Part shown: in pieces, positions 1 to 6,780 of the stretch | Position numbering within the stretch: position 1 is the first letter of the stretch | How the letters are laid out: each line of letters opens with the position of its first letter | NCBI GenBank assembly: GCA_018063485.1 | Contig: JAGPBG010000019.1 | Coordinates: forward strand, 1 to 13,131 | Origin: Cypionkella sp. | Lineage (GTDB): Bacteria; Pseudomonadota; Alphaproteobacteria; Rhodobacterales; Rhodobacteraceae | Length of the DNA stretch: 13,131 nucleotides | Direction: 5' to 3' | Position numbers and translations under genes: made by a program | Notes under the pieces: generated by a model | The model's input: only the letters and a program-made list of their open reading frames with translations | Told to the model about the DNA's origin: nothing | The model's database searches: none

Positions 1-72
1 ATGCTCGGTGTGGCACATCCCAATTTGCCAGCAGGTGCCAAGGCAGGGCAATCGCGGTTCACGTGAAGGATT
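1..72. other. left-edge stretch without an assignable gene
   Basis: This is the segment downstream of the TraR/DksA-like gene. A plus-strand frame starting at base 1 runs 21 codons to a TGA at 64-66. It could be the tail of a gene entering from the left, but nothing in it is recognisable. I see no convincing hairpin plus T-run that would terminate the minus-strand gene. Confidence 0.3.
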
Positions 73-390
73 CTAGGCGGCACATTTCCGGCAAAACGGC
101 GTGAAGGGCAAGACATCAAGCCGCTCTTGCGAAATCTTGTCGCCGCACTTGACGCAAACACCATAAACACCGGCTTCGATCCGCTCCAATGCCGCGTTGA
201 TCATGCGCACCTCATGTTGGGCGTTCACGCCCATACCTTCCAAAACCTCATCGCTTTCGCGTTCGGCAGCCAGATCATCCCAATCCTTGTTGTCATGCGA
301 ATCCAGCTCGGCCTCGATACCGGTCATGCGGCCCTGCAAGTCGGCAAGCCGTGTCTGCAACTGCAATTTGCGGGTGGCGATCGGTATCAT
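73..390 (-). CDS. TraR/DksA-family C4 zinc-finger protein (105 aa)
   Basis: Small DksA-like protein, expected to act in the secondary channel of RNA polymerase or as a related transcription modulator. The N-terminal part (residues 5-70) is charged, consistent with a coiled-coil hairpin. It carries a D36-x-x-D39-x-A41 motif like the acidic tip of DksA (DxxDxA). The C-terminus holds a complete four-cysteine finger: C79-x2-C82 and C100-x2-C103. At 105 residues it is shorter than E. coli DksA (about 150) and fits the short TraR/DksA-like proteins common in alphaproteobacteria. The ATG at 388-390 is preceded on the minus strand by an AGGAG/GGAGAG Shine-Dalgarno. It is divergent from the sulfur operon, and the shared intergenic region has an FNR-type box placed as expected for activation of this gene. 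Family assignment is firm; the regulon is unknown. Confidence 0.9.
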   Translation of the reverse strand: MIPIATRKLQLQTRLADLQGRMTGIEAELDSHDNKDWDDLAAERESDEVLEGMGVNAQHEVRMINAALERIEAGVYGVCVKCGDKISQERLDVLPFTPFCRKCAA

Positions 391-414
391 GACTCTCTCC
401 TGTAGATTTCTTTG

Positions 415-420
415 ATCCTA
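415..420 (-). promoter_or_regulatory. candidate -10 element for the TraR/DksA-like gene
   Basis: Read on the minus strand this is TAGGAT, a 4/6 match to TATAAT. It would place the transcript start near 408, with an untranslated leader of about 18 nt. The FNR-like box centre (449.5) then falls near -41.5, the class II activator position. This is inference from spacing only. Confidence 0.35.
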
Positions 421-441
421 TCGGGTCAATACTTGGTAAAC

Positions 442-457
442 CTTGACCCAAATCAAG
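442..457. promoter_or_regulatory. candidate FNR/FnrL-type box in the divergent promoter region
   Basis: The sequence CTTGAC-CCAA-ATCAAG matches the FNR consensus TTGAT-N4-ATCAA at 9 of 10 core positions (T to C at one site). Outer arms CTTGA and TCAAG are perfectly complementary. It lies between the divergent TraR/DksA-like gene and the persulfide dioxygenase operon. Spacing fits class II activation of the minus-strand gene (-10 at 415-420). A weaker -10-like AATATT at 479-484 would allow activation to the right as well. TTGAC half-sites are tolerated in alphaproteobacterial FnrL/FixK boxes. Binding is not shown. Confidence 0.55.
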
Positions 458-558
458 CAGTTTGACGGAGTCCTCGGCAATATTCATTCCCTGATGGATA
501 AATGTGGCTTTCAGCCCTATCTTGCAAATCATTGAGCCTGATGAAACAGGAGTCCGCC

Positions 559-1422
559 ATGCATCCCGCCGTTCACGCCTTTTTCGACGAAGGCACCAAT
601 ACCATCACCTATGTGGTGCAAGAACCACAGGGCCGGGCCTGTGCTGTGATAGATTCGGTTCTGGATTTCGATTATGCCTCGGGCCGCACGGATACCCGGT
701 CTGCGGATATGGTTATCGCCTGGATCAAGAACCAAGACCTTGATCTGCAATGGGTTCTTGAAACCCATGTCCATGCTGATCACCTCTCGGCGGCCCCCTA
801 TATCCAAGAAACCCTGGGCGGAAAGATCGGGATTGGCGACCGGATAACCGTGGTGCAGGAAACCTTTGGCAAAGTGTTCAACGAAGGCACGCGCTTTGCC
901 CGAGACGGCAGCCAGTTTGACCGCCTGTTCACGGATGGCGACAGCCTGATGATCGGGCAGATGCGTGTTGATGTGATGCACACGCCCGGCCATACCCCCG
1001 CCTGCCTTACCTATGTGATCGGTGATGCCGCCTTTGTGGGTGATACGCTGTTCATGCCCGATTTCGGCACTGCGCGCTGTGATTTTCCGGGTGGGTCAGC
1101 CGAAATCATGTTCGATTCGGTCCAGCGTATTCTTGCCCTGCCGAATCAGACCCGGATTTTTGTCGGCCATGATTACATGGCACCGGGACGCGACGTTTTT
1201 GCCTGGGAATCGACGGTAGGGGCGCAGAAGGCCTTGAATGTGCATGTTGGGGGAGGGCGTGCGAAACAGGATTTCGTGACCCTGCGACAAAAGCGTGATG
1301 CGACCCTTGCCATGCCGCGCCTGATCGTGCCATCGCTGCAAGTGAACATGCGCGCGGGCAAGATGCCCGAACCGGAAGACAATGGCAAAAGCTATCTCAA
1401 GGTGCCGATCAACGGCCTTTGA
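559..1422 (+). CDS. MBL-fold hydrolase, persulfide dioxygenase-like (Blh C-terminal type, 287 aa)
   Basis: Metallo-beta-lactamase-fold protein of the ETHE1/Blh branch. These non-heme iron enzymes oxidise glutathione persulfide to sulfite in sulfide and persulfide detoxification. Visible motifs are H70-x-H72-x-D74-H75, the HTPGH loop ending at H145, the second-shell GDT with D162, and a late GHDY motif. H70, H145 and D162 correspond to the His-His-Asp iron ligands of ETHE1. The WEST...GAQKALN stretch near residue 210-225 is typical of the Blh-like subgroup. I chose the ATG at 559 because AGGAG at 548-552 sits 6 nt upstream; the frame is open further upstream (ATG at 541, 502) but without a ribosome site. 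It is the first gene of a four-gene sulfur operon. In Agrobacterium and Xylella Blh this domain is fused to a DUF442 domain; here that domain is a separate gene at 2306. The persulfide substrate is inferred from family and context. Confidence 0.9.
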   Translation: MHPAVHAFFDEGTNTITYVVQEPQGRACAVIDSVLDFDYASGRTDTRSADMVIAWIKNQDLDLQWVLETHVHADHLSAAPYIQETLGGKIGIGDRITVVQETFGKVFNEGTRFARDGSQFDRLFTDGDSLMIGQMRVDVMHTPGHTPACLTYVIGDAAFVGDTLFMPDFGTARCDFPGGSAEIMFDSVQRILALPNQTRIFVGHDYMAPGRDVFAWESTVGAQKALNVHVGGGRAKQDFVTLRQKRDATLAMPRLIVPSLQVNMRAGKMPEPEDNGKSYLKVPINGL

Positions 1423-1434
1423 AAAGGGGAAACT

Positions 1435-1863
1435 GTGGTCGAACACAACTGGATCTGGGGCTTTGTCGGCGGGTTGATGATCGGCCTTGCTGGATCCATG
1501 TTCTTGCTGATGAATGGCAAGATCATGGGGATCACCGGGATACTGGGCGGCCTGCTGGATCGGTCCGGCTGGTCAAACGCGGGTGAGCGGTTGGCCTTCG
1601 TGCTGGGCCTGATTGCAGTGCCGCCGCTTTTGGTGCCGCTATATTCTTCGGTTTCCACCCATATCAGCAGCAATTGGCTGGTGATTGTCGTAGGAGGCTT
1701 TCTGGTGGGCCTTGGTGCGCGGCTGGCCAATGGCTGCACCTCGGGCCATGGTGTTTGCGGGATCTCGCGGCTTTCGCTGCGCGGGACGGTGGCCACGGTA
1801 TTTTACATTGTTTCCGGTGGGATGACCATTGCGCTATTGCGCCATGTCTTGGGGGTGATCTGA
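1435..1863 (+). CDS. YeeE/YedE-family sulfur transporter, first half-subunit (142 aa)
   Basis: Half-length YeeE/YedE (DUF395, sulphur-transport family) inner-membrane protein with about four hydrophobic segments (roughly residues 7-27, 53-72, 82-98 and 118-136). The family signature is the stretch at residues 95-109, GARLANGC-TSGHGVCG, with C101 and C108. In YeeE-type transporters such cysteines lie along the pore and pass thiosulfate or related sulfur species. The start is a GTG with AAAGGGGA about 5 nt upstream, 12 bp after the MBL gene stop. The TGA overlaps the ATG of the next gene by one base (TGATG), so the two half-subunits are likely translationally coupled and work as a pair. Likely role: moving a sulfur compound handled by the dioxygenase. 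Direction and substrate are not visible in the sequence. Confidence 0.88.
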   Translation: MVEHNWIWGFVGGLMIGLAGSMFLLMNGKIMGITGILGGLLDRSGWSNAGERLAFVLGLIAVPPLLVPLYSSVSTHISSNWLVIVVGGFLVGLGARLANGCTSGHGVCGISRLSLRGTVATVFYIVSGGMTIALLRHVLGVI

Positions 1864-2303
1864 TGGCGCGCGCGATATTTGCCCTGCTGTCGGGTGGGCT
1901 TTTCGGGGCCGGGCTGCTGGTTTCGGGAATGGTCGATACGCTTAAGGTTCAAGGCTGGCTTGATGTTTTTGGCCAATGGGATCCCACTTTGGCCTTTGTG
2001 ATGGGGGGTGCAATCTTGCCGATGGCCGTGGCCTGGCGGGTGGCTGCAAGGCGGCAGCGCTCGGTTCTGGGCTTTGATCTTCCGCCGCCCCCGGCGCAAG
2101 AGGTGAAATCTGATCTGGTGATCGGCTCGATATTGTTTGGCATGGGCTGGGCGATTGCCGGGCTTTGCCCTGGCCCCGCGCTGGCCTCACTGGGGTTTGG
2201 CGGCGTGCAGGGTCTGGTGTTTTTTGGGGCAATGTGTGCAGGTATGCTGTGCATGCCTTGGGTTCGCTCGCGTCTTGCCCCTGCCCCTTTGGAGGATAAT
2301 TAG
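1863..2303 (+). CDS. YeeE/YedE-family sulfur transporter, second half-subunit (146 aa)
   Basis: Second DUF395-type membrane protein, partner of the preceding half-subunit. Hydrophobic segments are near residues 4-24, 43-60, 86-104 and 113-133. The conserved family signature GMGWAIAGLCPGPAL at residues 93-107 includes C102, and further cysteines C125 and C130 lie in the last membrane segment. The start is the ATG at 1863-1865 overlapping the previous stop by one base; longer frames upstream lie inside the first subunit gene and are not credible. A full-length YeeE is roughly the sum of the two halves, so this is the split form common in proteobacterial sulfur operons. GGAGG near its 3' end (2291-2295) serves as ribosome site for the following gene. 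Confidence 0.88.
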   Translation: MARAIFALLSGGLFGAGLLVSGMVDTLKVQGWLDVFGQWDPTLAFVMGGAILPMAVAWRVAARRQRSVLGFDLPPPPAQEVKSDLVIGSILFGMGWAIAGLCPGPALASLGFGGVQGLVFFGAMCAGMLCMPWVRSRLAPAPLEDN

Positions 2304-2305
2304 AA

Positions 2306-2731
2306 ATGGACCCGCGCGCGCTGACGCAAGACTACACCGTTTCTCCACAAATCGAACTGGTCGATCTGCCCCGGATCAAGGCGGCGGGCTATGCGATGGT
2401 GATCAACAACCGCCCCGATGGCGAAATCCCAGCCGAACTTCACACTGAAAAGATGCGGCAGGCTGCCGAGGCTCTTGGGCTGGTGTTTGTCGCCAATCCG
2501 GTGATCGGCGGCGCTTTGACCATGGCAAATGTCTCGGCGCAAGCCGAAGCAATGGCGCAGGCCAAAGGGCCGGTTTACGCCTATTGCGCCTCGGGCAATC
2601 GCTGTTCGATCCTGTGGGCTTTGATGAATGCACACAAGCATCCGGCCGATGATCTGATCGAAATCCCGGCGCGGTTTGGCTATAATCTGGAGCATTTGCG
2701 CGGCCAGATCGAAGCATTGGCAAAAACCTAG
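2306..2731 (+). CDS. DUF442 / TIGR01244-family Cys-loop sulfurtransferase or phosphatase-like protein (141 aa)
   Basis: Small cytoplasmic protein with the dual-specificity phosphatase/rhodanese-like fold of DUF442. The N-terminus has the usual VSPQI...DLPRIKAAGY start, followed by VINNRPDGE at residues 32-40. The active-site loop is C94-A-S-G-N-R99, the C-x4-R spacing of this family rather than the C-x5-R of true tyrosine phosphatases, followed by C100 and the SILWAL helix. It corresponds to the N-terminal domain of Blh, which in Agrobacterium/Xylella is fused to the persulfide dioxygenase domain; here that domain is encoded at 559-1422. The likely role is to handle persulfide or thiosulfate sulfur in the same pathway. 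The start is fixed by GGAGG at 2291-2295 and an ATG 2 nt after the previous stop. Its TAG overlaps the stop of the convergent FliM-like gene. Confidence 0.88.
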   Translation: MDPRALTQDYTVSPQIELVDLPRIKAAGYAMVINNRPDGEIPAELHTEKMRQAAEALGLVFVANPVIGGALTMANVSAQAEAMAQAKGPVYAYCASGNRCSILWALMNAHKHPADDLIEIPARFGYNLEHLRGQIEALAKT

Positions 2732-3729
2732 GCCGATTGACGCAAGCCAGCGGCATCTTCAACAGGCACTACTGCTGATTGCAACAGCGCGCGTTCTGCC
2801 CGAAGCGGGGAAGCATTGCCCTCCTTTGCGGCGGGCGTCAGCCGCACGGCACGCGCGCCTCGGTTCTGGCCCAGTTTGCCCTCTGCCACCGCAAGGCCAT
2901 CCAGCCCCTCGAACTGAATCCGGTCAAGTGCGGCATGGGTCAGCACCACGGTTTCGCCAACCTTCATTTGGATCACCGTTGAAAGCGGCAAGGACACTCG
3001 GGCCAGAACCGCATCAAGCACACAATGGGACGCCTCGATCTGCGCCGCCAAGGCCAGAGAAAAGCCCGGACCTGCCTGTGCCTCGGAGTCCGGCTGCGTC
3101 AGGCCCGCGGCAGGTATCTGGCCGCGGCCTTCGGCCGGCAAGGCCAAAACCGCGACACCCCGGCGCGCACCCTGAGCAAGAGACAGCTCAGTTGTCAGCA
3201 CACGGTAGGAGATATCCTCCAGCAAAAGCCCCAAAGGCCGGGGATCATCCAGAAACGAGGCATAGCGAAAGCCCGAGGCCCAAATCAGATCAGCCTCTTG
3301 TTGCAAGGCCAGTTCCAATCCTGCCAACGCGGCATCTATGGTGCCGGCCACCATTGCGGCATCGGTACGGGTTGGTTTGCGCGGCGCGAGCGGGGCCTGT
3401 CCGACCTTGCCTATCGTCTGTGCCTCGATCATCGCCGACATCACCGCCGCGTCCAGCACCAAAAGACCCAAACCCTCAGCCGGCCCCTCAAGCACCACGA
3501 TCAGCGCGCGTTCAGGTGGCAGTTCCAAAAGTTCGGTCAGCGAGCGGCGATCCAGCGAAAGACGTGTCACCTCAAGATCGAGTTTCAGCATATCGCGCGC
3601 CGCCCGCGCCAGTGCCAGCCGCCAGCCCCGATCAGCCCCCGGCCCACCCTCGGCAGCCTCGGCCTGGCCAAAGGCCAGGATACGGCGGATCACCGCATCA
3701 GAAACGCGCGCCCCATATTGCCCTGCCAC
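2728..3729 (-). CDS. FliM/FliN-family (SpoA-domain) protein outside a flagellar operon (about 333 aa)
   Basis: The C-terminal part (about residues 235-300 of this start) resembles the SpoA/FliN-type surface-presentation domain: LPLSTVIQMKVGETVVL, then an LDRIQFEGLDGL stretch. The middle (about 35-200) resembles the FliM middle domain, including a TRTDAAMVAGTIDAAL helix. Family FliM proteins form the C-ring switch and bind CheY~P through an N-terminal EIDALL-type peptide, which I do not see here. No other flagellar gene is in the window; the gene follows a symporter-kinase with a short gap. The open frame extends to a TTG at 3771. I prefer the GTG at 3727-3729 because AAAGGGGG lies about 5 nt upstream, but the start is uncertain (GTG at 3733-3735 and 3691-3693 are also possible). 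Its stop shares CTAG with the convergent gene. The function could be flagellar or an independent SpoA role. Confidence 0.7.
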   Translation of the reverse strand: MAGQYGARVSDAVIRRILAFGQAEAAEGGPGADRGWRLALARAARDMLKLDLEVTRLSLDRRSLTELLELPPERALIVVLEGPAEGLGLLVLDAAVMSAMIEAQTIGKVGQAPLAPRKPTRTDAAMVAGTIDAALAGLELALQQEADLIWASGFRYASFLDDPRPLGLLLEDISYRVLTTELSLAQGARRGVAVLALPAEGRGQIPAAGLTQPDSEAQAGPGFSLALAAQIEASHCVLDAVLARVSLPLSTVIQMKVGETVVLTHAALDRIQFEGLDGLAVAEGKLGQNRGARAVRLTPAAKEGNASPLRAERALLQSAVVPVEDAAGLRQSA

Positions 3730-3801
3730 AGCCACCCCCTTTGCCAGTCCTTTTGGCAGGGTAGCAACCAAGCCTTACCAAAGCATTGACGGCAACAAAC
3801 C

Positions 3802-6495
3802 TCAAACCGGCCCTCCCGTCTCCAGCCGCAAGGGCAGCATCACCCGAAACGCCGCACCCTTTTGGCCTGGCAGATAGCTCACTGAGCCACCAAGGTTCGT
3901 CATGATCTCGCGGCAGATCGCAAGCCCAAGGCCCGCTCCACCGGCGCGGGTCTGATCTGTCAGGCGCGCGAATTTTTCAAAGATAAGGCCTTGTGATTCC
4001 TTGGCAATTCCAGAGCCATTGTCGATGAAATCCACTGAAACCTTGCCCGCCTTCTGTCGCACGATGATGCGCAGAACCGGCTTGGTGGCATCGCAGTATT
4101 TGCGGGAGTTCGAAATGAGATTGATGAACACCTGCACCAATCTGCCGGCGTCGGTTCTCAGGTGGATTTCTTCCAGACGTGGATTTCGGTGAATTTCAAA
4201 TACCCGTTCCGGCCGGGTCTGGCTGGCTGCGGCAAGCGCGCGGTCAATCATCTGGCCCAGATGGGCAAGCCCAAGGTCAAGCTGCACCGTGCCATTTTCC
4301 AGCACCGAAAGATCAAGAAGATCATCAAGCAGCCTCGTCAGCCGTTTCGCCTCATCATGGATGATGCGGCCATAATCCGCGACCAATTTCGGGGGCAACT
4401 CGCCATCGGTCAAAATCTCGGAGAAAGCACGGATCGAGGTCATCGGGGTGCGCAACTCATGGCTGATCTGGCTCAGGAAAGCATCCTTTTGCACCGACAA
4501 TTGCGTCAGTTTCTCATTGGCATCACGCAACTGCCGGGCAGTGATGGTCAGCACCTCTTGCTGCGATTCAAGCCGGGCTGAGTATTCCATGATCTGTGCG
4601 GTTTCATTGGCCACCGCCATCAGATCTTCAACCGTCACCGTGGCATGGCCGAACAACTGGCTGATCATGGCATGGGCCGTCGCCGCGCCGACCGAACCGG
4701 AAAGTTTGCGCTCCACTTCGGCCAGAAACGCCGGGGTCAGATCAGGCAAATAGCCTTGTTTGCCCTGCGCCCGCGCCGTGCCTTCGAAAAATGCCAGTGC
4801 GGGTTCTTCGCCCAGGATTCGCTGCGCCATCGTCAAAAGCGCCTCGGGCTCTGCCTGCCCATGGGTCCAACCAAGGCGCTCGGCCTGCAATTCACTGTCA
4901 AACGCGTTGACAAAGGCGGCGCCTTGTATCCGCTCGACGGGATCGGCAAAGGTCAGGATCGAGCCAAGGAAGAAGGCAGCAGAGTTCAGCGTCAGCGACC
5001 AGAACACCGAATGAAGCAACGGGTCCATGGTGGTGGTCCCAAACAGCGCCTCGGGACGCAACCAGTGCAGACCAAAGGCCCCATCGGCAAAAATCTGAGC
5101 TGAGATCACTGCGCCTTGGCCAAAGGAGGGCAGGAACAACGTATAGGCCCAGGTGGCAAAGCCGATGCTCAGACCCCAGATCGCGCCGGTGCGGTTCGCC
5201 CCGCGCCAGAAAATCGCCCCCAAAAGGGCGGGTAACACCTGCGCCATGCCGGCGAAAGCAACCAGCCCAATCGCCGCCAGCGCGGCAGAACCACCCGACA
5301 GGCGAAAATACGCCAGCCCCAGCGCCAGCACAGCCATGATCGACAACCGCCGCACCAACAAGATACCGCCGCGCAAATCCCCCGAAATCGCTGCCGCAGG
5401 CCGCAACCACAGCCAGATCGGCATCAGAACGTGGTTTGAAAGCATGGTCGACAGCGCGATGGTTTCCACGATCACCATCGACGTGGCCGAAGAAAACCCG
5501 CCCAGAAACGCCAGCATCGCCAGCCCGCCCCGCCCTTCGGACAGCGGCAGGGTCAGAACCAGCATGTCAGGATTGGCATCCGCAGGCATATGTTCAAGAC
5601 CCACCACGGCGATGGGCAGAATGAACAAGCTCATCAGGAACAGATAGAGTGGAAAGGCCCATGATGCGCGGGCCAGATGACCCTCATCAACATTTTCAAC
5701 CACCATCACCTGAAACATCCGCGGCAAACAGATCACGGCGGCACCAGAGAGCATGATCAACCCGCTCCATCGCCCGGGTTGCAGCACCCAGTTGGGATCG
5801 GCGTGATTAGAGATCTTGGCGATGATGTTGGCAAGCCCGCCACCAAGGCCCCAAACCACGAAAATCCCCACCGCCAACAGGGCCACCAGCTTGACCACCG
5901 CCTCAACCGCGATCGCAGTGACTATGCCGTGATGCTGCTCTTTGGCGTCAAGGTTGCGGGTGCCGAACAGGATGGTGAAAGCTGCCAACCCGACAGCCAC
6001 CCAAAGGGCGGTGGAATCACGGTTCGGCAGGCTCCAGCCATCCGCGGTTGATGAAGCAAAAACCCCGAACGACAGCGTGACCGATTGCAATTGCAGCGCG
6101 ATATAGGGGGTTGAAGCCACAACAGCGATGATTGTCACCAGCACTCCCAACAGGTTCGATTTGCCGTAGCGGCTGGAAATCAGATCGGCAATCGAGGTCA
6201 CATGCTGTTGACGCCCGATCCGCACCAATTTGCGCAACACCAACCACCAGCCGACAAATACAAGTGTCGGCCCAAGATAGATCGTCAGAAACTCCAACCC
6301 CGAACGAGCGGCATAGCCCACCGCGCCATAAAAGGTCCAAGCGGTGCAATAGATCGACAGCGACAGCGTATAGACCATGGGCGAGCGCAAGAACCCCAGC
6401 ATCCCGCGTGAGGCGCGCCGTTCCACGATAAAGGCGACGGCGAACAGCAGCGCCACATAGATCAGGCAGACCAGCACCAGAATGTCAAAAGGCAT
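3802..6495 (-). CDS. SLC5 symporter-STAC-histidine kinase fusion (CrbS/CbrA-like, 897 aa)
   Basis: Sensor kinase with a full sodium:solute symporter-like N-terminus. About 13 hydrophobic segments span residues 3-515, including the SLC5-like TSIADLISSRYGK motif near 100-112 and GFSSATSM near 333-340. A STAC-type linker follows (about 517-640; ERIQGAAFVNAF, then the VERKLSGSVGAA stretch) and then a short coiled coil (645-672). The kinase core is intact: H-box H679 in SQISHELRTP, N-box N792/N796, G1 box D825-NGSG, and G2 box GGAGLGLA at 852-859. No PAS and no receiver domain is present. In CrbS and CbrA this architecture senses acetate or other nutrients and controls acetyl-CoA synthetase or carbon use. 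The start ATG directly follows the TGA of the upstream small membrane protein (zero gap), so translation is likely coupled. The likely partner is the response regulator at 6781-7149. The ligand is not readable from sequence. Confidence 0.92.
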   Translation of the reverse strand: MPFDILVLVCLIYVALLFAVAFIVERRASRGMLGFLRSPMVYTLSLSIYCTAWTFYGAVGYAARSGLEFLTIYLGPTLVFVGWWLVLRKLVRIGRQQHVTSIADLISSRYGKSNLLGVLVTIIAVVASTPYIALQLQSVTLSFGVFASSTADGWSLPNRDSTALWVAVGLAAFTILFGTRNLDAKEQHHGIVTAIAVEAVVKLVALLAVGIFVVWGLGGGLANIIAKISNHADPNWVLQPGRWSGLIMLSGAAVICLPRMFQVMVVENVDEGHLARASWAFPLYLFLMSLFILPIAVVGLEHMPADANPDMLVLTLPLSEGRGGLAMLAFLGGFSSATSMVIVETIALSTMLSNHVLMPIWLWLRPAAAISGDLRGGILLVRRLSIMAVLALGLAYFRLSGGSAALAAIGLVAFAGMAQVLPALLGAIFWRGANRTGAIWGLSIGFATWAYTLFLPSFGQGAVISAQIFADGAFGLHWLRPEALFGTTTMDPLLHSVFWSLTLNSAAFFLGSILTFADPVERIQGAAFVNAFDSELQAERLGWTHGQAEPEALLTMAQRILGEEPALAFFEGTARAQGKQGYLPDLTPAFLAEVERKLSGSVGAATAHAMISQLFGHATVTVEDLMAVANETAQIMEYSARLESQQEVLTITARQLRDANEKLTQLSVQKDAFLSQISHELRTPMTSIRAFSEILTDGELPPKLVADYGRIIHDEAKRLTRLLDDLLDLSVLENGTVQLDLGLAHLGQMIDRALAAASQTRPERVFEIHRNPRLEEIHLRTDAGRLVQVFINLISNSRKYCDATKPVLRIIVRQKAGKVSVDFIDNGSGIAKESQGLIFEKFARLTDQTRAGGAGLGLAICREIMTNLGGSVSYLPGQKGAAFRVMLPLRLETGGPV

Positions 6496-6780
6496 TCAAA
6501 GCGCTCCGTCGTCAGGTGCGCCGCGCGGTGGATCCGTTCCATCGGGCTGTGTCAGCCGCGCCGAAAGCACTGCGGCTGCCACAATCAACGCAGCCCAGAT
6601 CACAAAGATGAACACCACATCGCGCGCGGCCCCGGCACCATCCGCAGTTCTGGCTTGCCAGAATTTTGGCAACAGAAACAAGAACAGCCCCACCAGCGGC
6701 AAAAGCCGCGCCGCATCGCGCAGCCGCCGTTTGCGATAAACGGCACGGGCCAAGAACAATGGCGACTTTGGCGTTCCCAT
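6496..6780 (-). CDS. small two-TM membrane protein between response regulator and kinase (94 aa)
   Basis: Unrecognised small protein with a basic N-terminus (ARAVYRKRRLRDAARL, residues 11-26) and two hydrophobic segments, about 26-41 and 54-76. The tail is Pro/Asp-rich. I know no named family for it. It is set tightly in the operon: its ATG follows the TGA of the response regulator without a gap, and its TGA is followed without a gap by the ATG of the kinase. That placement suggests an accessory subunit or folding partner of the symporter-kinase, or a leader whose translation sets kinase output. A GTG four bases upstream opens another frame (6512-6784), but this frame is preferred for its hydrophobic segments and exact junctions. 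Confidence 0.75.
   Translation of the reverse strand: MGTPKSPLFLARAVYRKRRLRDAARLLPLVGLFLFLLPKFWQARTADGAGAARDVVFIFVIWAALIVAAAVLSARLTQPDGTDPPRGAPDDGAL

Noticed and set aside
1..66. possible 3' end of a plus-strand gene at the left edge
   Set aside because: Only 21 codons are visible, with no recognisable family ending.
462..490. sigma-70 style TTGACG -35 for the sulfur operon
   Set aside because: No acceptable -10 lies at 16-18 nt spacing, so the FNR-box-dependent arrangement fits better.
2676..3764. 362-aa plus-strand open frame opposite the FliM-like gene
   Set aside because: Pro/Arg/Ala-rich composition with no domain motif. It is the antisense shadow of a GC-rich gene whose minus-strand product has SpoA/FliM features.
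3730..3771. TTG start and longer N-terminus of the FliM-like protein
   Set aside because: TTG is rare and has only a weak upstream site, while the GTG at 3729 has AAAGGGGG at good spacing. It is not excluded, only less likely.
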